In this document: positions 1 to 10,381 of the stretch, piece by piece
Layout: every line of letters begins with the position of its first letter
How positions within the stretch are numbered: the first letter of the stretch is position 1
Source of the DNA: Eunapius fragilis
Lineage: Eukaryota; Porifera; Demospongiae; Spongillida; Spongillidae
Reading direction: 5' to 3'
Assembly (NCBI GenBank): GCA_963681505.1
Contig: OY811983.1
Coordinates: 642,001-706,000, forward strand
DNA: 64,000 nucleotides
The notes under the pieces: model-generated
What the model was told of the DNA's origin: nothing
The model's database searches: none
The model's input: the letters and a program-made list of their open reading frames with translations, nothing else
Made by a program: the position numbers and the translations under genes

Positions 1-830
1 TGGCCTGTCTGAGTTCAAAGTGATGCAGTTTGGACTGCAGGGTGCTATGAAGGACGTGTAACAAAGGCTGAAGGAATGGTCACTGGCATACATAGACAAT
101 AAGCACATAGCAGTTCTAGCAGTCATACTCAAAATGTTTCAGGGACTAGGTCACAGCCAAACCTAGAATGCACTACTTGGGCCAAGTGGTAAATGGGGAA
201 AGGCGAAGTAGCTACAGTGAGGCATTCCCCACTGCTCAAGATGATGAACATGAGTGTGTGTTCCAATGTCTTACCAAAAGTTCATCCTGAAGTTTGCAAT
301 CCACGCAACAAAAAGCAACAACCCAAATGCCTGGTTTTGAATGCGAAGTGTGTAGAGGCATTTGAGGCATTAAGCAGCACCTGTGAACAAGTCCGGTACT
401 GAAGTGTTCGAATTTTGAGTGCCCCTTTGTACTTAAGATGGATGCATCAGATTTTGGAGGGGCGGGGGGCTGCTACTGAAATTGAGCATCCAGTGGCCTA
501 TTTCAGCAAGAGGGAAAGGCGGTACTCCACCACTGAGAAGGAGTGCCTGGCAATCAAACTAGCCATGCATGCCTTGTGAGTAGAAATTGAGCATCCAGTG
601 GCCTATTTCAGCAAGAGGGAAAGGCGGTACTCCACCACTGAGAAGGAGTGCCTGGCAATCAAGCTAGCCATGCATGCCTTCCAGGTATACCCTCCTAGGA
701 TATCCTTCGCAGTACAGATCGAAAATCACACCCTCAATCGCCTCATGGAGGACAATGCAATACTCAGAAGGTGGAGTCTGTGTCTGCAGCTGTATCAGTT
801 CAAAGTGAAGTGAAAGCTCAACTGCAACGT
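1..830 (+). mobile_element. Fossil Ty3/gypsy LTR retrotransposon fragment (reverse transcriptase end and RNase H)
   Basis: Short stretches in the plus frames resemble Ty3/gypsy pol. Near the left edge there is a match to the reverse transcriptase region around the FKVMQFGLQ-like motif. At about 430-800 there is an RNase H-like part with a DASDFGG-like start and the family signature VAYFSKRERRYSTTEKECLA. No LTR, gag, protease or integrase is visible, so this is an internal piece continuing beyond the left edge. It is clearly broken, with several breaks, and is old. Family assignment rests on recognised motifs, not on a search. Confidence 0.75.
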
Positions 831-1514
831 TGGTGGAAGAAGGTTAGGAGTGTTGGGTCTGGGAACCCTTCAAAAGAATAATGTCATCAATTATTGCATG
901 AACAATGATAAAGCTGCTCTTGGCGGGACACTGCAGGAGGTCCAAAAGAGTGATCTGTTCTCATGTACCCCCCCACAGATAACAACCTAGAAAAGCTATT
1001 GGTGGATTTTCTATAGTGTAGTCATGTTATACAGGCATTTGGGAGTATCATGTGCATACCATCAAGTGGGTTATACATCCTCAGTTAGGGATATTGCTGC
1101 ATCTTGTACAGGTCCTCAGAGACTTTTACAAATGACAAGAGGCAAGGACAGGAAATTTGCAGCCATTATCACTGTAATACCACAGCATTTCAAACAATGT
1201 TACCAGTGTAACATAAATGATTCAGCACGATTGATGAACCTACATCGGCTCCACTAAGAAAAACGGTGCTGAGAATTAGGAAGATACGGTGAAGATGGTG
1301 TTTGAAATATTTCGTTGGAGTGAAGAAGACAGAAATGCAAGGGAAGATATGAAAGACCATACATACAGAAGGCAGAATATGATCTCAATTAAGAACAGCA
1401 ATGTATATGACTGTCCAAATAAACCTCTCGTCAGGAGGTTTTTTTAATTTTGCATAAGTATGGTTTAACCACCTTTTGTGCAGGCTGCTAGCATAGATCA
1501 TTTGCACAGTAAGA
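831..1514. other. Unannotated low-copy DNA
   Basis: I see no convincing coding region, RNA gene or repeat. The sequence directly follows the retroelement fossil and may include more of it, too degraded to recognise. Short open frames here lack family motifs. Confidence 0.4.
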
Positions 1515-1850
1515 ATACTTGTAACCTCTACAGGTGCCAACTAACCACTACAGATACCACCTAATACTTGTAACCTCCACAGATGTCACCTAACCTCTAG
1601 TATTGTAACCTCCACAGATGTCACCTAACCTCTACAGATGTCCCCTAATACTTGTAACCTCTACAGATGTCACCTAACCTCTACAGATGTCCCCTAATAC
1701 TTGAAAATTCCACAGATGTCACCTAGCCTCTACAGATGTCCCCTAATACTTGAAAACTCCACAGATGTCACCTAACCTCTACAGATGTCACGTAATATAC
1801 TACTACCTTCTACAGATGTACTACCTAACCTTTATAAATGCCATTGAAGA
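1515..1850. repeat. Minisatellite, about 24-bp unit with a 50-bp composite period
   Basis: The words CTACAGATGTCACCTAACCT and CTACAGATGTCCCCTAATAC alternate. The basic unit of about 24 bp carries an ACAGATGTC core, and pairs of units separated by TACTTG give a composite of about 50 bp. Copies at both ends are more diverged than those in the middle, as expected for an array growing by unequal exchange. No coding frame is kept. Confidence 0.8.
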
Positions 1851-2012
1851 TATTTTCACAGACCTATATTTTTTCAACGCATCATCTAAGTAGATCTAAT
1901 GTCTAAAGAGAAGATTGCATAAGAACTTTCCCAATCTTGATGTCCCCTAATACTGCTAAAAGATTTCAGCATTAAGGAAAATGTTTGGCTGTTATCTACA
2001 TGTCTACTGTAT

Positions 2013-2460
2013 TCCATTTTTTGTTCTATCTGGACCTACTGAGTGACTGCTTGGTAGTTCAACATTCCCTGCTCTATTATTCCGTGGAACTGCTGCAAAG
2101 CAATCTCTTGACAACATTAGGACCCTCCATGAAAGATGTATCGTCGGATGGGTGCCACCAATATCATGTGGAATGTTTTTTGGTTCTATCTGGACCCGCT
2201 GAGTGATTTTCTGGTGGTTCAATATTCTCTGCTGTATTATTCCATTTAGCTTTCCCACTGTACTGGCAGCAATCTGAAAGTTCAGTATTGGTCTGCCATT
2301 TCTTAATTTCCATGAGTGCGCTACTGCATCTTCTGACCTTTTGCTTCATTGGAAGTACTGACAAAAACTGCTGCAGCAAAGCAATCTCCTGCTTGACAGC
2401 GTATAGGACCATCCAGGAAAGATGTTTTGTTAGAAGGGTGTCACCAATATCAAGTGACAT
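2013..2460. repeat. Diverged direct duplication in two blocks
   Basis: A block starting TTCTATCTGGACC occurs at about 2026 and again at about 2186. A second block, from GCAAAGCAATCTC through AAAGATG to TCACCAATATCA-like sequence, occurs at about 2093-2170 and again at about 2375-2460. The two blocks are adjacent in the first copy but separated by about 115 bp in the second. This suggests an old tandem duplication followed by an insertion, or a fragmentary dispersed repeat. No coding role is evident. Confidence 0.6.
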
Positions 2461-4560
2461 ATTGTATGTCCCACTGATTTTCAGTGAAGGTGTGATTCAC
2501 TTTTCTTGTGGATGTTGGTGTCCTGTGACCTTTGTGATATTGTTTTTAAAAAAGTATCATGTGATCAAGGTGCCTTTTTCATCTGTGACTTCGTTTTACG
2601 GGATGATGTGATGTGGCAGTTAGTGCTGCATGTCGTAAGAATAGGACACTGGCAAGTGCGAATACGTTCCACAGCAGTAGGGATGTTTGAGCTTTTGAGT
2701 TTGTCATCAACAATGATACATGCACCAATCACAACAGAGTACTCCATGAACCCCTTGCCTTTAAATAAGCTTTGACCAATTCAAATACTAGTAGTTGTCA
2801 AAATTATGAGACCAGCTTATTTTGGGGTGAGTGTTCTCTTGGGCGACAGTTCGGTTGTGTTCTCTGATCATAAAGCCTTCTACAGTTCTTCCTTTTGTGA
2901 GAAAAAACCAGTGCTATTGATGAGAAGCAGACGATAAGGTTAGCACTGTTGTGGTGGGCTCCAGTATACTTTAATGAGGATGAGAAAACAACTCCAATGT
3001 ATTTGGAATGAAGATGATGAGCATCAAAAGATATTGCACAGTAGATCACTGAGTTGTCATGGAGACACAACTTGGGCATGCCATGCCCTTTTTGCTGCAC
3101 CACAAAACAGGTGATGTCATTAATCACATGAGTATTTTTAGGCTACATGAGTAAATCTTTTTTATAAGGCTTGAGCAACAATAATTACCACATCTGACAT
3201 TCACTACTTAATGATGGTTAATTTTATAACATTCTAACTCTGATCCAAATAAGGTAAAACCATAATTTAAACCTGCTGTTTTAAATAAGACAGATATCAA
3301 CTATGGCATGAGCATCATCCATAAGCTAACAACAACAAGACTGTTATTTTTACCACAGCATATAGTGATATGAAAGGTAAAGGCTACCAAGCGCCATAAG
3401 GTTGAAAAGGGTAGAGTAGAGGTTATAAAAAACTACGTTGGTGATGTGGTCAGTTGCTCATATGAAAGTGCGACAGTGGGAGCAGCTCCCTGAAAACTGG
3501 GAGGAGCTCACAATAGGCAGACCGCACGACAACCTGCAAGAAACTAGCCATAGAAAAAAGGCCACATTTGTATGAAGAATGCAACGTCATCTCCTAATGT
3601 CTGTAAAATATAGGCAAATGAGTTTTTATCTCATGAAAGTAATCCAGTAGTCCTATAAATATGGCAGTAATAATCCAGCAATGATTAGGACGTTTGCCCT
3701 GTTGGAAGGACGCAGATCTATGACCAATCTATTATGGACAGCATGCTGTCCTAGGTAGCAAAAGTACAATTTTTTGATAATACCATGAGGTACCAAATTG
3801 ATAGGCAGGTATGGTCATATAGCAAGTTTAGAGATGTGCAGATGGGTGACCTGTTTAGAGGTCGTTCAATAGCGGCTCAAAAAATACAGTGGAAGACGAA
3901 GGACCCCATCACATCCGGATACATCTGGGATTACATTACATCTGTCAATCCTCACCTGAAGGTGGCGATCGAACATGTGCATTGCATAGTAACAGGAGCC
4001 TGGAGAGGGAACCACATCATTACCACATGGTGCCACCACAAGCACAATACTCACCACCAACTGGTAATGCCATATTGCTGATAGAACTACTGCATCCTCT
4101 GTAGCAGCTCTGTTGTAGCACAAAATATTCTGCAGCCAACGGATATCAAAATCACACCACCACAACATTGGTCACATCAAGTCAATATCTCTCATCGAGG
4201 GCATAAGGCTTCAACAGATACCACATCGTCCCTCATAGGGAGTCATAACACCACTGCAGAAAAAGGTCACACTTGGGTCATATGGCATCAATGAAGTAAA
4301 AAACATTCTCTATGAGAATGTTGGTGGCATATTGGATTAGAAGTCAATACAGGAAGGAAACAAGGAGGGGAAATGTAAGTTCTATATTTTGCCCATTTGT
4401 AGGACATAATGTTTGTGTGCAAAATTAGAACTATTACATTTCCCCATTTTATTAGACCCTTGTTTCCTTCCTTTAAACATTATTGCCTTCCAATCCTATA
4501 TGTTGTCATAGAGATTATTTTTATTACTTGTTGTTATTTTTTTATGAGAGAGAGACTTAC
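2461..4560. other. Unannotated low-copy DNA
   Basis: About 2.1 kb in which I recognise no gene, RNA or structured repeat. Open frames on both strands are short, lack motifs and overlap each other. A segment near 4250-4300 (GCAGAAAAAGGTCACAC) resembles one near 4957-4990 (GCAGACAAAGGTCACAC), suggesting an old dispersed repeat on both sides of the 42-bp minisatellite. Confidence 0.4.
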
Positions 4561-4566
4561 TTTTCT

Positions 4567-4935
4567 GGATCAGCCTCGTAGCTGTCAAGCTCATTGACCT
4601 TCTTTTCTTGATCAGCCTCGTAGCTGTCGAGCTCATAGACCTTCTTTTCGGGATCAGCCTCGTAGCTGTCAAGCTCATAGACCTTCTTTTCTGGATCAGC
4701 CTTGTAGCTGTCGAGCTCATAGACCTTCTTTTCTGGATCAGCCTTGTAGCTGTCGAGCTCATAGACCTTCTTTTAGGGATCAGCCTTGTAGCTGTCGAGC
4801 TCATAGATCTTCTTTTCGGGATCAGCCTTGTAGCTGTCGAGCTATAGATCTTCTTTTCGGGATCAGCCTTGCAGCTGTCGAGCTCGTAGCTCAGCCTGGT
4901 AGCTGGCTAGCTCGTAGACCTTCTTTTCTGCCACA
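4567..4935. repeat. 42-bp minisatellite, about 8-9 copies
   Basis: The unit begins GATCAGCCTCGTAGCTGTCG, continues AGCTCATAGACC and ends TTCTTTTC; neighbouring copies are 42 bp apart. Because 42 is a multiple of three, both strands stay open through most of the array, giving 14-residue repeats (LVAVELIDLL on plus, SSTATRLI on minus). I treat those frames as a by-product, since there is no flanking coding context. The last copies are diverged and one has lost a few bases. Confidence 0.85.
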
Positions 4936-5139
4936 GCACCAAAAGGCTACCAAATCAACTGCAGACAAAGGTCACACATGGATCACATGATATCCTTAAA
5001 AGCACACATTCCTCACCAGAGTCACACAGCAGCAGCAAAGGCTAGCACATCAGAAATCACCTCATCCCCTGTGGAAGGCCATATGCACAAAGTTATAACC
5101 TTCATCTGAAGTACTTCTTAATGCTGAACCCTCACATGG
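4936..5139. other. Unannotated spacer between minisatellite and C-rich block
   Basis: No gene or repeat apart from the old similarity to 4250-4300 noted for the region upstream. Confidence 0.35.
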
Positions 5140-5523
5140 ATGGACAGTAGGATCTTCTTTGCCACCCCATGGATGGCCTCCCCATCGCCCTCTCCCCTCA
5201 CCCTTCCACACCCAAGCACCTCGGCCGTGCTCAACCATCACCCTGACACCCCACCGTACTCCCCCACCTCCCCCTCCCTCCCTTTCCCCCGCAAACATCC
5301 GTCATCCCTCCACCTCCACCACTGTACACCTCCATGCCCTCGCCTCCCATGCTCCCCACCTTCCACCATTACCACACCTCCCCCTGGCTCACACTCTTCC
5401 GCCCACACCTGCAGAAGGCCCCCAAACCCTCGCGACGAAACACCAGGTCCTTTCGGGTATATCCAGGGAGGGGACGAGGGAGGAGGGAGGGAGGGATCGG
5501 GAAAAGAAGTTTTTAGACTTTAG
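5140..5523 (+). pseudogene. C-rich open region resembling part of the proline-rich exon at 7290-8230
   Basis: This plus-strand open stretch of 127 codons is rich in Pro, Ser, His and Thr. Near its end the words RRPPNPRDETPGPFGYIQ resemble RRRPSPSGEMPGPSGYVPP in the minus-strand exon at 7290-8230, and the underlying DNA is also similar (CCAGGTCCTTTCGGGTAT against CCCGGTCCTTCTGGGTAT). It may be an inverted, diverged partial copy of that exon. No coiled-coil segment or basic C-terminus follows, and I saw no clear splice signals. It could instead be chance similarity in low-complexity sequence. Confidence 0.3.
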
Positions 5524-7289
5524 TTTTTTTTTAGGACAATTTTAAGCCGTTCCGTTCTCATCACTTTCCACATGACCTGGTGCCGTGGAGCATAACAACA
5601 TGACCTCTCATGGTGTGGGCACACACCTTCACCCCTCCCCTTTCCCCCTTCCCCACCACCATTGGTCCGGTACACTGCACCTGCACACCTGTGTCCCATC
5701 GGTGACCACGCTAGTCAGAGAGCCACACCCTTTCAAGCTGCCACAGCTATCCCAGGGAGATAGTCCTAACCTTACAGCATACGTATAGCACTCCTGAGAG
5801 CTGTGTGAGGACCATCATGTTCAATGCAAACCCTAGCGGCTTCCATTGACAATCATGATGCTCACAGTCACTGCCAGAAGTACTATAAGGAGCTGTGAGG
5901 TTGGTACTTCATCTCCCCCTAGAGGTGGGGATAGGGCAAGCAATGGTTGCCTTAACACAGCCATGTTGCCTTCCACCTTAAATGATCCACAAGAATACTG
6001 TATAAGAATGTCACATGACCAGCAGTACCAATGGATGACACAATGTCATGTGACACCCTTGAGAGTATTCCTGTGGTGGGCAATGGAGGTGTCTCCCAGT
6101 GGATCCAACACCTAATATCCAGAGGGAGACCCCCCCCCCCAGGTGTAGGTCAATGTAGCTAGTGACAGGGGAGAGGCTTGGATGCATGGGGTAGAGGTGA
6201 TTCAATGGAACTTGCGTGCATTGCAGCACCATCTGCACCCAGATGGCAGCCAAACCACACCCCTTCACGGTTATGGCAACCATTGCTAGCCGTGGATCAG
6301 CTTCTAGTATGAAGGAGGTGCCTCTGATCTCCACAAGTCCTACACTTATTTTTGTCAGAACTTCATCGCATCAATGATGGCGTCATAGAACTACATCAGA
6401 AGCTAAGCGATTAATGACCGACATGCATGTTAATAATTAGCAGAGGAGCAACGAACTAAAAATGATTAGAACACCACTAGTAACTACTTTAAATGTAAAT
6501 GTCTCAAAAAAGTTTGCTATAAAGTAATAAATAGAAAGCGATTAGAAGCGTTCGATAATGTAGTTGCTATGTACCATCATTGAGGGAATGCAGTAATGAA
6601 CAGAGGACATTTGTCCCCTAGTGCATGGTTGTGGAGACCATGGCAACAACCTCTGCCAACAGTAAGGGGGTGCCCTGGTTGGTTAGCACTGGTCTGTTGC
6701 TCAAACCCCACCTAACAGAAAATGTAACCACCCCCATGCACCACCACATGTATCACCCATCCCCTCACTTCACACTACGGTCCGACCTCCTGTTCCATAC
6801 ACCCTCCCCTTACCCACACCACTTCTCACATCCCATCCCTCCCCACCCTCACCCCCTAAACCCTCCCTACCTACCCTGCAACAGCGTACCAGTACTGACC
6901 ATTGGAGCAGAGGTACACCTGACGTGGACATGATGGCAGGCACCAGTGTACTGGTACCATGGTGATGGGGATTAGAAGGGGGGGAGGAGGGGTAGGTGTG
7001 TGCCTTGCACACCACAAGCTGGTCACCAACACCCTCATCTTGATTCAATATTATGGGCGTGGGGGATGGAGTGCTCTGCACATGTGTACTTTGTATCACT
7101 GTACACTTTTTGTGTTACTACTAGGCACACTCCATCCCTGTTGAAATGCTCCACTAAGAGGTACACATGAGATTCCAAATTCCACACCATTTACTTTTCA
7201 GCACCAGGTCATGTGGGGCCGGCAAGCCCCCCACACCCCACCCCCACCACACACAAACACACCACACAAACACACACAACACACCCCCC
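5524..7289. other. Unannotated DNA with C-rich patches
   Basis: Includes a pyrimidine-rich patch at about 5625-5665, a run of C at about 6131-6140 and another C-rich patch at 6720-6880. Open frames here are short and compositionally biased. The part nearest 7290 would be the 3' untranslated or downstream region of the minus-strand gene; I saw no convincing polyadenylation signal to place its end. Confidence 0.35.
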
Positions 7290-8230
7290 TCACACACCAC
7301 CCCCACTACGACGCTTAGGGGGCGGGGCATCTACATCGGGGCTTGCCAACCTACGAACGGAACGGCGAGAAGCAGGGAGAACAAAGGGGAGGGAGGAAGA
7401 GGAAGAAGACGAAGGGGACGAGGAAGGGGGGACATACCCAGAAGGACCGGGCATTTCGCCTGAAGGTGAAGGTCTCCTGCGAGATGGGGCAGGAAGGAGG
7501 GGCACAGGTGATGGATCAGAAGGTGCGATAACAGTGGTTAGCAGAGATACGGTGTTGGGGGCACTGGCAGGTTTGGCCACAGAGGTTTCTAGGGCAGTAT
7601 GGTAGGTCAGGATGGTGGCTTCAGAAGCCGAGCAGGAGAGAGGCAGGTCAGACGAGGTCTGGAGCGTAGCAGGGGCCGGAGTGACGGGAACAGCGGTGAC
7701 GAAGTGTTGGGTGGCCTCGGTGTTAATGAGCGAGGAAGGGGACTGGTGGTACACGTCTCGAGAGGAGGAGGGCGGCCAGTTAGAATTGGCTGGGGGAGAC
7801 CCTCCTCGGAGGGCAACAGGGGTGGAAGAGGTGACAGGTGCCGGCAGGCCAGCAGAGATTATTGCCTCCAGGTGTTTCACCTTCTCTTCCAGTTCAACCG
7901 TCCGCCTCTCAAAGTGGTCTGCACGCTGTGCTCTGTTCTCGAGGTACACCAACCTCTGTATGATGTCAGCCATAGTGACCTCACCCTGAGGAGGTGCAGC
8001 AGCCTGTGGTGGTGGTGATGGTGATGGTGAGGCCTGAACTGGTGGTGGTGGTGGTGGTGCTGCTGCTGCTGCTGCCAGAACAGGTGGTGGGGCCTGGACC
8101 ACTGGTGGTGGTGGTGGTGGTGGGGCCTGGACCACTGGTGGTGGTGGTGGGGCCAGGGCAGCCATTGCCCTCTCCATAGCCGCCAAACGCCTATCAGTCC
8201 GTGACCGCCTGCGCTCCTCTACGTTGATGA
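7290..8230 (-). CDS. Terminal exon of a spliced gene: proline-rich, coiled-coil protein of unknown function
   Basis: This open exon of 941 nt ends in a TGA and is preceded on the minus strand by a good acceptor (TCTGTTGCTCCTTGGTGCACACAG). With one base from the previous exon it encodes about 313 residues. In order these are: a basic segment (VEERRRSRTDRRL) at about 3-16; Pro/Ala-rich sequence with runs of five to seven prolines at about 28-80; a likely coiled coil (LEEKVKHLEAII and preceding heptads) at about 87-126; a long Ser/Thr/Pro-rich region; and a basic tail ending PPPKRRSGGGV. The order suggests a disordered scaffold or nuclear adaptor, but I do not recognise a family. An alternative is a shorter protein starting at an internal Met (MERAMAAL, about residue 19). 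The poly-proline part comes from a GGT-rich microsatellite-like tract on the plus strand at 8000-8160. Confidence 0.6.
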
Positions 8231-8281
8231 CTGTGTGCACCAAGGAGCAACAGACCTCATCACAATAGTATACAAGTAAAT

Positions 8282-8306
8282 GCACATACACGCACCCACA
8301 CACACG

Positions 8307-8352
<46 letters not shown>

Positions 8353-8362
8353 CACACACACA
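8282..8362. repeat. CA/TG dinucleotide microsatellite
   Basis: A run of CA with a few CG and CC interruptions. It lies in the inferred intron just upstream of the proline-rich exon on the minus strand. The CVCVCV frames it creates are not coding. Confidence 0.9.
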
Positions 8363-8492
8363 CAAAATCAAATCATGCAGGGAACACACAATCGAATCAT
8401 GCAAGCATGAACCATGATTATACACGTACTCAGCACCCATCCCAGTTGCTACGTCTACCATACCATACACAGGCAAAAGCAATTCAACGTAC

Positions 8493-8537
8493 CCCTCATG
8501 GTCTTTGGAGCATGGACGGCAGTAGGATGGTGGATGC
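8493..8537 (-). CDS. Possible 45-nt internal exon of the minus-strand gene (perhaps a cassette)
   Basis: On the minus strand this segment is preceded by TTTACTTTATTACAG and followed by GTACGT, a canonical acceptor and donor. Its length is a multiple of three and its phase is 1-1, exactly what is needed between the exon at 10382-10487 (ends with one extra base) and the exon at 7290-8230 (starts with two). In that frame it adds GIHHPTAVHAPKTMR to the protein. Since its neighbours also join in frame without it, it could be optional. Short exons with good splice signals arise by chance, so this is tentative. Confidence 0.35.
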
Positions 8538-8655
8538 CTGTAATAAAGTAAATCTAAATCCAATTGCAAGTTAACATAATTATCTTCGCAAAGGTGAACT
8601 GTTTCCCTCCACCTGTTCGGTGTTCCCGCTACCATTTCTCTAGTTAGTATTCGCG

Positions 8656-8795
8656 TGTATATATTAGTCTCGTACCCAGACCCACATCGCAGCTGCGGAT
8701 GTAATACATCACCGCCTACGCCACTACTCGCGTAGGCGGTGATGTATTCCATCCGCAGCTGCGATGTGGGTCAGGGTACGAGACTATGTATATAT
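8656..8795. mobile_element. Fold-back MITE-like element with 9-bp target-site duplication
   Basis: Two 57-bp arms (8665-8721 and 8730-8786) are inverted copies with two mismatches, separated by the 8-nt spacer CACTACTC. The ends read TAGTCTCGTACCCAGACCC and its complement. The same 9-bp word TGTATATAT lies immediately outside both ends (8656-8664 and 8787-8795). A 9-bp duplication is typical of the Mutator superfamily. The repeat is AT-rich, so part of the match could be chance. The element has no coding capacity. Confidence 0.8.
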
Positions 8796-8988
8796 AGAGA
8801 ATGTAACCCGTTACGTAAAATGAGTGCACGCTGCCCAAATTAAGTTTACAACCTATGAGCAGCGCGCACGCGGGGGTTATCTAATGGCAGATCAAAAACG
8901 TTGCAAAACAAAATTTTCAGCGGCCAAGCCTAAGCCCGGGAGCTCAAAGCGTCCAGCATACCGAGCCGACCATATACCCTAGCCATAG

Positions 8989-9354
8989 CAGAGGCGGATC
9001 CAGGGGGGGGGGGTTTTGGGGGTTGCAACCCCCCCTTTCATATATGGTAACGCCCCCTCTTCTGCTAAACAGCCCCTCCCCCTTCCCCGCTTTTTATATC
9101 GGGCCTGAAGCGCCGGACAGCACCCCCCCCCCTTCCTCCGCTTTTCGTATCGGGCCTTAAATGGACAGCACCCCCCCCCCCCTCCCCCCGCTTTTCGTAT
9201 CGGGCCTGAAGCGGACAGCACCCCCCCCCCCCCCCCCCCCCGCTTTTCGTGTCGGGTCTAAAGCGGGCAGCACCCCCCCCCCCCCCCCCTCCCCCCCGCA
9301 TTTCGTCTCGCGGGTCTCAACCCCCCCTTTTTGAAAACCCTGTATCCGCCCCTG
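8989..9354. mobile_element. Short non-autonomous DNA transposon with hAT-like termini
   Basis: The left end CAGAGGCGGATCCAGGG and the right end CCCTGTATCCGCCCCTG are inverted repeats of the CAGNGGCGGA type, a terminus I associate with hAT elements. The flanking direct repeat CATAG is 5 bp, shorter than the 8 bp usual for hAT, so the superfamily is uncertain. The interior is a C-rich minisatellite and has no transposase. Confidence 0.7.
9040..9310. repeat. C-rich minisatellite, about 60-65-bp unit, 4-5 copies
   Basis: The unit is CCGCTTTTCGTATCGGGCCT, then GAAGCGGACAGCA, then 8-20 consecutive C. Copies differ mainly in the length of the C run, the most slippage-prone part. The array fills the interior of the hAT-like element. 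Open minus-strand frames rich in Gly and Arg are by-products. Run lengths may be unreliable in the assembly. Confidence 0.8.
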
Positions 9355-10381
9355 CATAGATATTATACGGAATTATTCCGTATAATATCTATGCCCTAGC
9401 GATGTGGACTACCTGAACTCAATAAATAGAGCCTGGGAACGAGACTAAATTCTCCCAGTCACGTGGCCACACGTTCACTTATATACGCCTATGGTTGAGA
9501 AAACCAATTCAACGTGAGTGGCGGCAGGGGCCAGGGGCCAACCCCCTCGTAATAATACAATTCGGGCTCGAGCCGCGAAAATGGACCTAGCGCATATTTT
9601 TTCAACGTCACATTCTAAGAGACACAGCTTTTTTTTTTTTTTTACGCACTAAAAATTAGACAGTCCATCATGGAGTTTGACAGCGGCCTGAATTACAAAT
9701 TTGATGGCTGCTTCCTGGAATATGGCTAGGTCCCTTTTCGACCCAATTACAAATGATAGCACATATCTAGCATTCATGTATGAAACATATCTATTAATAG
9801 GTGTGGTTTGGGCATCAAGAGGTAAGGGAAGTGTGACATTTTAGCACAACGGCTGTTACGTGATGGTACCTTCACATACATATAGATGCACTGCTGGCAT
9901 ATTTAGCATTCAAAGGGACTACTCAAGGCTATCAGTACGTGCAGGGGGTGGAGGGGGGTGCTATCTTCATGGGAAGATCTTCGTTGAAAGAATGGCAGCA
10001 TGGCACTAAGCTAATCGATGACGGCAAGCTTACAAGGACCTGTTGTCCGTACATGTAGCTTTCAATTACTTATACAGTCGTACGTCACAATGTATGCCCA
10101 TAAAAGGCAAGAGGTGGAATCCTCCGGTATCGACTATAGATATTGGTTAACTTATGCATACGTACCCAGATGACATTCTAAACGCGCAATTGCATGCACA
10201 TGCAGGATATATTACTGCTAGTTTAACAAGTCACAAACCCGGACACATGCATGTCCTGCGAAATTGACTCCATCAAATACAAATTAGCGGCGTTAGTGCG
10301 GCTGAGCACGCTAAGTCTGTGAATGTTACTTCATGCAAGCGGCGCATGCTCATAAAGCCGTTAGCATTTGTAGCTGCTCAC

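Larger units (their letters stand above)
8977..9400. mobile_element. Nested insertion: palindrome flanked by CCCTAGC, split by a hAT-like element
   Basis: The outer layer is CCCTAGC at 8977-8983 and again at 9394-9400, enclosing a 39-bp palindrome (CATAGATATTATACGGAAT, T, then the exact complement) seen intact at 9355-9393. The inner layer is a 366-bp insertion, 8989-9354, that sits after the first five bases of the palindrome and duplicates them (CATAG at 8984-8988 and 9355-9359). Removing the inner element restores the outer palindrome and its flanking repeats, which fixes the order of insertion. Confidence 0.75.
8538..10381 (-). other. Inferred intron carrying several small mobile elements
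   Basis: This is the interval between the donor at 10376-10381 (GTGAGC on the minus strand) and the acceptor at 8538-8539. It contains the fold-back element at 8656-8795 and the nested palindrome/hAT-like element at 8977-9400. Beyond those (about 9401-10381) I see only a T-run near 9630, a short GCCTGGGAACGAGACT word at about 9429 that echoes the fold-back terminus, and no coding segment. Confidence 0.4.

Noticed and set aside
8219-8752. Minus-strand frame of 177 codons containing YCRPCSKDH as a zinc-finger protein
   Set aside because: The frame runs through the CA microsatellite, and the YCRPC register does not fit the exon phases on either side; the phase-compatible register of the 45-nt exon lacks the motif.
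8979-9357. Gly/Arg-rich minus-strand frames over the C-rich minisatellite
   Set aside because: Three overlapping frames reflect poly-C composition inside a non-coding transposon.
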